Shown: positions 60,932 through 64,000 of the stretch, piece after piece
Numbering within the stretch: position 1 is the first letter of the stretch
Layout of the letters: the number at the start of each line of letters is the position of its first letter
From: Enhygromyxa salina
Lineage (GTDB): Bacteria; Myxococcota_A; Polyangia; Nannocystales; Nannocystaceae
Direction: 5' to 3'
Length of the DNA stretch: 64,000 nt
Assembly (NCBI RefSeq): GCF_002994615.1
Contig: NZ_PVNK01000015.1
Location: forward strand, 1 to 64,000
Program-made: the position numbers and the translations under genes
The notes under the pieces: model-generated
The model's database searches: none
Seen by the model: only the letters and a program-made list of their open reading frames with translations
What the model was told of the DNA's origin: nothing

Positions 60932-62836
60932 CTACCACCCGCAGCGGCGGTCCTGGTTCTGCTCGCTCAGGTACCCCTGGAGAGGTTCGAAGTACTCGAG
61001 CATCGGCCCGGCGTCCATCTTGCGCGTGCCCGCCACCACCTCGAGGGCGTCGGGCCAGGGCTTGCTGGCGCCCATGGCGAGCATCGCGTGGAGCTTCTTA
61101 CCGGCCTCCTCGCTGCCATAGATCGAACACGTGTGGAGGGGCCCCTCGTGTCCGGCGGCGTCACACAGGGCCTTGTGGAACTGAAACTGGAGGATCCGGG
61201 CCAGGAAATAGCGCGAGTAAGGGGTGTTCGCGGGGATGTGATACTTCGCGCCAGGGTCGAAGTTCGCCTCGCTGCGCTCGACCGGCGCGGCGACCCCCTG
61301 GTACTCGTTGCGCAGCTTCCACCACGCGGCGTTGTACTCGTCGGGCTTGATCTCGCCCGAGAACACGCCCCAGCGCCAGCGGTCGATCAGGAGCCCGAAG
61401 GGCAAGAAGGCGATCTTCTCGAGGCCGTCGGCGAGCTGCTTGTTGATGACGGCCTTGGGATCCTCGCTGACCTCGCTGAGCAGGCCCATGTTGTTGAGGT
61501 AGGCGGGCGTGACCGAGAGCGCGAGGGTGTCGCCGATGCCCTCGTGGAAGCCGTCGTGGGCCCCGCTCTGAAACAGCACCGGCTTCGTGTAGTAGTTCAT
61601 GTAGTAGTAGTTGTGCCCGAGCTCATGGTGGATCGTGACGAAGTCCTCCATGTCGATCTTGATGCACATCTTGATGCGCAGATCGTTGTTGTAGCCGACG
61701 TCCCAGGCGCTCGCGTGACACTGGACCTCGCGGTCGTCGGGCTTCACGAACAGCGAGCGCTGCCAGAAGGTCTCGGGCAGCGGGTCGAGGCCGAGCGAGG
61801 TGAAGAAGCCCTCGGCGGTCTTGACCATCTTCAGCTCGTCGTACTTGGCCTGCTCGAGACCCTTGGTCACGTCGATGCTCGGCTGATCCGGGTAGGGGAT
61901 CATGTCGTCATAGATGTTGGGCCACTCCTGGGCCCAGAGGTTGCCGAGCAGGTGGGCCGGGATCATGCCCTCGGCCGGGACCTTGTCGACGCCGAATTTC
62001 TCGCCGAGCTTGGCCCGCGCGTGGCAATGCAGCTGGGTGTAGAGCGGCTTGACCTGCTGCCACAGGCGCTCCATCTCGGCCTCGAACTCGGCCGGGCTCA
62101 TGTCGTAGCCCGAGCGCCACAGCTCGCCGACGTCGCGGTAGCCGATGTCGCGCGCGCCCTCGTTGCCGAGCTCCACGAAGCGCTGGTAGAGCGGGCGCAT
62201 CGGCGGGGAGATCGTCCGCCAGCCCTCCCACGCGGTGAGCAGCTCGTCGTAGTCGTCGCTCGTGGAGATGATCTCCATCGCGTCGCCCATGTTCTTGCAG
62301 GCGTCGGACTCGGGGTCGGTGCAGTCGCCCCACTTGCCGGTCCCGTACATGCTGTCGAGCTTGGTCGCGGTCTCGGCCAGCTCCTTGCGCTTGGCTGGGT
62401 CGGTGGGCGCGGGCAGCGTGGTCGCGACCTTGAGCAGGTGCAGCTGCCGGAGCGTGTCGGGGTCGGCTTCGACGCCGTCGAACTTGCGCGCGTCCTTGAT
62501 CGCCTGGCCGATGTAGGCCATCGACTGCTCGCTCGCGGCGGCGACGGCCGCGGCGTGCTCGTCGGTGATGTCGGTCGCGTGGGTCCAGGCGGCCTTCGAC
62601 TCGGCCGTCCACAGCTCGCGGAGCTTGGCGTCGACCTCCTTGACGAAGGCCACGGCCTCCTCGGTCGAGGGCTTGGCCGGGGCCGGGATCGCGCCGTCTT
62701 TGGTCTCGACGACCTCGACCTCGACCTCCTGCTTGGCCTCGGCCTCGGGCTCGGCGCGCTTCTTGGGCCCGCAGCCGACCACGAGCAGCGACGAGGCGAG
62801 ACCAGCGAGCACGAGGGGGGACGCGAGCCTGGGCAT
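60932..62836 (-). CDS. M2 family (ACE-like) peptidyl-dipeptidase, lipoprotein
   Basis: A 634-residue protein related to angiotensin-converting enzyme. The zinc site is HHELGHNYYYMNYY (His404, Glu405, His408) with HEGIGDTLALSV supplying the third ligand Glu. GYNNDLRIKMCIKIDMEDF and WRWGVFSGEIKPDEYNAAWW are also family-typical. A lipoprotein signal (LLVVGC, Cys22) and acidic linker place it in the envelope. Bacterial ACE homologues remove C-terminal dipeptides. It is the second envelope peptidyl-dipeptidase in the window, beside the M3-type protein. Confidence 0.92.
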   Translation of the reverse strand: MPRLASPLVLAGLASSLLVVGCGPKKRAEPEAEAKQEVEVEVVETKDGAIPAPAKPSTEEAVAFVKEVDAKLRELWTAESKAAWTHATDITDEHAAAVAAASEQSMAYIGQAIKDARKFDGVEADPDTLRQLHLLKVATTLPAPTDPAKRKELAETATKLDSMYGTGKWGDCTDPESDACKNMGDAMEIISTSDDYDELLTAWEGWRTISPPMRPLYQRFVELGNEGARDIGYRDVGELWRSGYDMSPAEFEAEMERLWQQVKPLYTQLHCHARAKLGEKFGVDKVPAEGMIPAHLLGNLWAQEWPNIYDDMIPYPDQPSIDVTKGLEQAKYDELKMVKTAEGFFTSLGLDPLPETFWQRSLFVKPDDREVQCHASAWDVGYNNDLRIKMCIKIDMEDFVTIHHELGHNYYYMNYYTKPVLFQSGAHDGFHEGIGDTLALSVTPAYLNNMGLLSEVSEDPKAVINKQLADGLEKIAFLPFGLLIDRWRWGVFSGEIKPDEYNAAWWKLRNEYQGVAAPVERSEANFDPGAKYHIPANTPYSRYFLARILQFQFHKALCDAAGHEGPLHTCSIYGSEEAGKKLHAMLAMGASKPWPDALEVVAGTRKMDAGPMLEYFEPLQGYLSEQNQDRRCGW

Positions 62837-62868
62837 GCGCGGACGCTACCCCAAGCGGCGCGCGCTTG

Positions 62869-63654
62869 TCACTCGCACACGGCCGGGTCGAGCTCGACAC
62901 CGACCGGGGCGTGGTCCGAGCCTTGGACCTCCGGCTGGATGAACGCCCCGCGCAAGAAGGGGCGCAGGTTGGGCGAGGCGAGGATGTAGTCGATGCGCCA
63001 GCCAACGTTGCGCGCCCGCGCCGTGCCCCGCTGTGACCACCACGAGTAGTGGCCGCCGCCGCCTTCGAACTCGCGGAAGCTGTCGAGCCAGCCCGCGGCG
63101 AACCACCGCTCGAGCTCGTCGCGCTCCTCCTTCAAGAAGCCCGAGGTGTTCTTGTTTTGCTTGGGCCGGGCGAGGTCGAGCTCGCGCACGGCGGTGTTGA
63201 AGTCGCCCATCACCAGCACCCGCTGCCCGGCCCGGCGGCGGCGCTGGACCAGCTCGAACACCGCGCGGTAGAAGTCGAGCTTGTAGGGCACGCGGCTGTT
63301 GTCGCGGTCGCGGCCGTTGCCGTTGGGGAAGTAGGCGTTGACGACCGTCAGGCGACCGAAGCGCGCGAGCTGGACGCGGCCCTCGACGTCGAAGCGCGGG
63401 ATCCCGAGCGTCGCGAGCTGAGAGTCGGGCGCGCGCGCGGCGAACAGCCCGACGCCAGCGTAGCCGGGCCGCTCGGCCGGGACGAAGTGCGCGTGCCAGT
63501 CGTCGGGATCGCGCAGGTCCTCGGGCAGCTGCTCGGGCCGCGCGCGAACCTCCTGGACCCCGACGATCTCGGCCCCGCTGTTCGAGAGCCAGGCGCGAAA
63601 GCCCTTCTTGGCGCTCGCCCGCAGACCATTGACGTTCCATGACAGCACGCGCAC
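62869..63654 (-). CDS. xthA: Exonuclease III (AP endonuclease)
   Basis: A 261-residue enzyme of the exonuclease III family. Catalytic motifs are VLSWNVNGLRAS, VGVQEVRARPEQLP (metal-binding Glu), RLTVVNAYFPNGNG, VLVMGDFNTAVREL, IDYILASPNL and GSDHAPVGVEL (Asp-His pair). It cleaves abasic sites and trims 3' ends in base-excision repair. The GTG at 63654 directly precedes the first beta strand; TTG at 63690 would add 12 residues. Confidence 0.92.
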   Translation of the reverse strand: MRVLSWNVNGLRASAKKGFRAWLSNSGAEIVGVQEVRARPEQLPEDLRDPDDWHAHFVPAERPGYAGVGLFAARAPDSQLATLGIPRFDVEGRVQLARFGRLTVVNAYFPNGNGRDRDNSRVPYKLDFYRAVFELVQRRRRAGQRVLVMGDFNTAVRELDLARPKQNKNTSGFLKEERDELERWFAAGWLDSFREFEGGGGHYSWWSQRGTARARNVGWRIDYILASPNLRPFLRGAFIQPEVQGSDHAPVGVELDPAVCE

Positions 63655-63699
63655 GGCCGCCGACTTTGCCCGGCGCGAGCCCGCAGTCAAGTCGCCGCG

Positions 63700-64000
63700 C
63701 TATTCCTCGCCCGGGGTCGGCTTGGCGTCCTTGGCCCCCTTGGCCCCCTTGGCCCGCTTGGCCCGGAGTATCGCCTGGATCAGATCCTCGGGCGGCGCGT
63801 GGCGACGGCGCTCCTCGGCGTCGAGCTCACCGCGCCCGCACGCGTGGACCAGCGAGACCGTGTCGCGATAGCTGTCGAGGTAGTGCACGCAGGGCGGGCA
63901 GCGCTCGAGGTGCCGATCAAATTCGGCCTGCGCGTCCTCGTCGAGATCGCGCTCGATGTAGGCGAGCAAGAACTCACTGACCTCGCGACAGCTGATGCCG
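63700..64000 (-). CDS. Anti-sigma-factor-type zinc-finger protein, 5' end beyond window
   Basis: The frame is open to the right edge, reading ISCREVSEFLLAYIERDLDE, then FDRHLERCPPCVHYLDSYRD. Cys...His-x3-Cys-x2-Cys is the ZAS zinc-binding signature of anti-sigma factors that hold ECF sigma factors. Only a soluble C-terminal tail with AKG repeats follows; no TM segment is visible, so it is probably a cytoplasmic anti-sigma. The sigma gene should lie just beyond the window edge. Stop at 63700-63702. Confidence 0.75.
   Translation of the reverse strand, partial: GISCREVSEFLLAYIERDLDEDAQAEFDRHLERCPPCVHYLDSYRDTVSLVHACGRGELDAEERRRHAPPEDLIQAILRAKRAKGAKGAKDAKPTPGEE

Overview
The window is GC-rich, densely coded and strongly biased in codon use, so that nearly every real gene casts long antisense open frames. 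Many predicted secreted lipoproteins carry Asp/Gly/Glu/Pro/Thr-rich linkers after the lipobox. There is also a type IV pilus cluster, a sigma-54-type activator, an ECF41 sigma factor and a homologue of the eukaryote-type sterol delta-24 reductase. Together these suggest a myxobacterium (Myxococcota), most like the sterol-making marine/soil Nannocystineae (Plesiocystis, Enhygromonas, Nannocystis). This placement is inference from gene content; no rRNA or tRNA gene was seen.

Left end, 1-9.4 kb: a rearranged accessory region. It holds a small secreted lipoprotein, two intact paralogous lipoproteins with an HExxH zinc-protease motif, a decayed third paralogue, and a 97-bp exact duplication of the 5' end of one of them. 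Each intact peptidase gene lies directly behind a Cys-containing extracytoplasmic-protein gene (abutting in one case, overlapping in the other), and the two pairs point away from each other. Fragments of an IS91-type transposase lie at 1-180, 3690-4022 and 7238-7462. A fragment of a GyrB-like topoisomerase subunit is fused behind the last one. An ECF41 sigma factor and its usual carboxymuconolactone-decarboxylase-like partner follow, with a plausible self-target promoter.

10-26 kb: a glycosyltransferase, then an overlapping minus-strand set: a 1812-residue protein fusing a cation-chloride-cotransporter-like domain to a long helical region and a C-terminal P-loop ATPase, an MscS-type channel and a dienelactone-hydrolase-like enzyme. 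A kinase-fold protein and pilT-pilC-pilS follow. Next comes a thioredoxin-like lipoprotein overlapping a lipoprotein with two haem-binding domains plus rhodanese, and a formylglycine-generating-enzyme-like lipoprotein.

26-45 kb: a Dcp-type lipoprotein peptidase, followed by an array of terminator-like hairpins and three copies of a 99-bp tandem repeat. Then come a STAS-like protein, an AT-rich spacer, the sterol-reductase homologue, a cyclophilin, a DUF2264-like lipoprotein with a thioredoxin-like lipoprotein, a TPR protein, an NtrC-type activator with an altered GAFTGA loop, universal stress proteins, a membrane protein, an AstE/aspartoacylase-like enzyme and a large nitrilase-fold protein.

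46-64 kb: a zinc-ribbon protein, clpS-clpA, a GNAT/FemAB-like protein, an Lhr-type helicase with an unusual insertion, an EamA transporter, a Mini-III RNase, an MDR oxidoreductase, a small protein with a zinc-knuckle-like N-terminus, an ACE-like (M2) lipoprotein peptidase, exonuclease III and the start of an anti-sigma-type zinc-finger gene at the right edge. A 182-bp palindromic element occurs twice (32941-33122 and 52118-52299), bounded by CTAG, each time beside gene stop codons.
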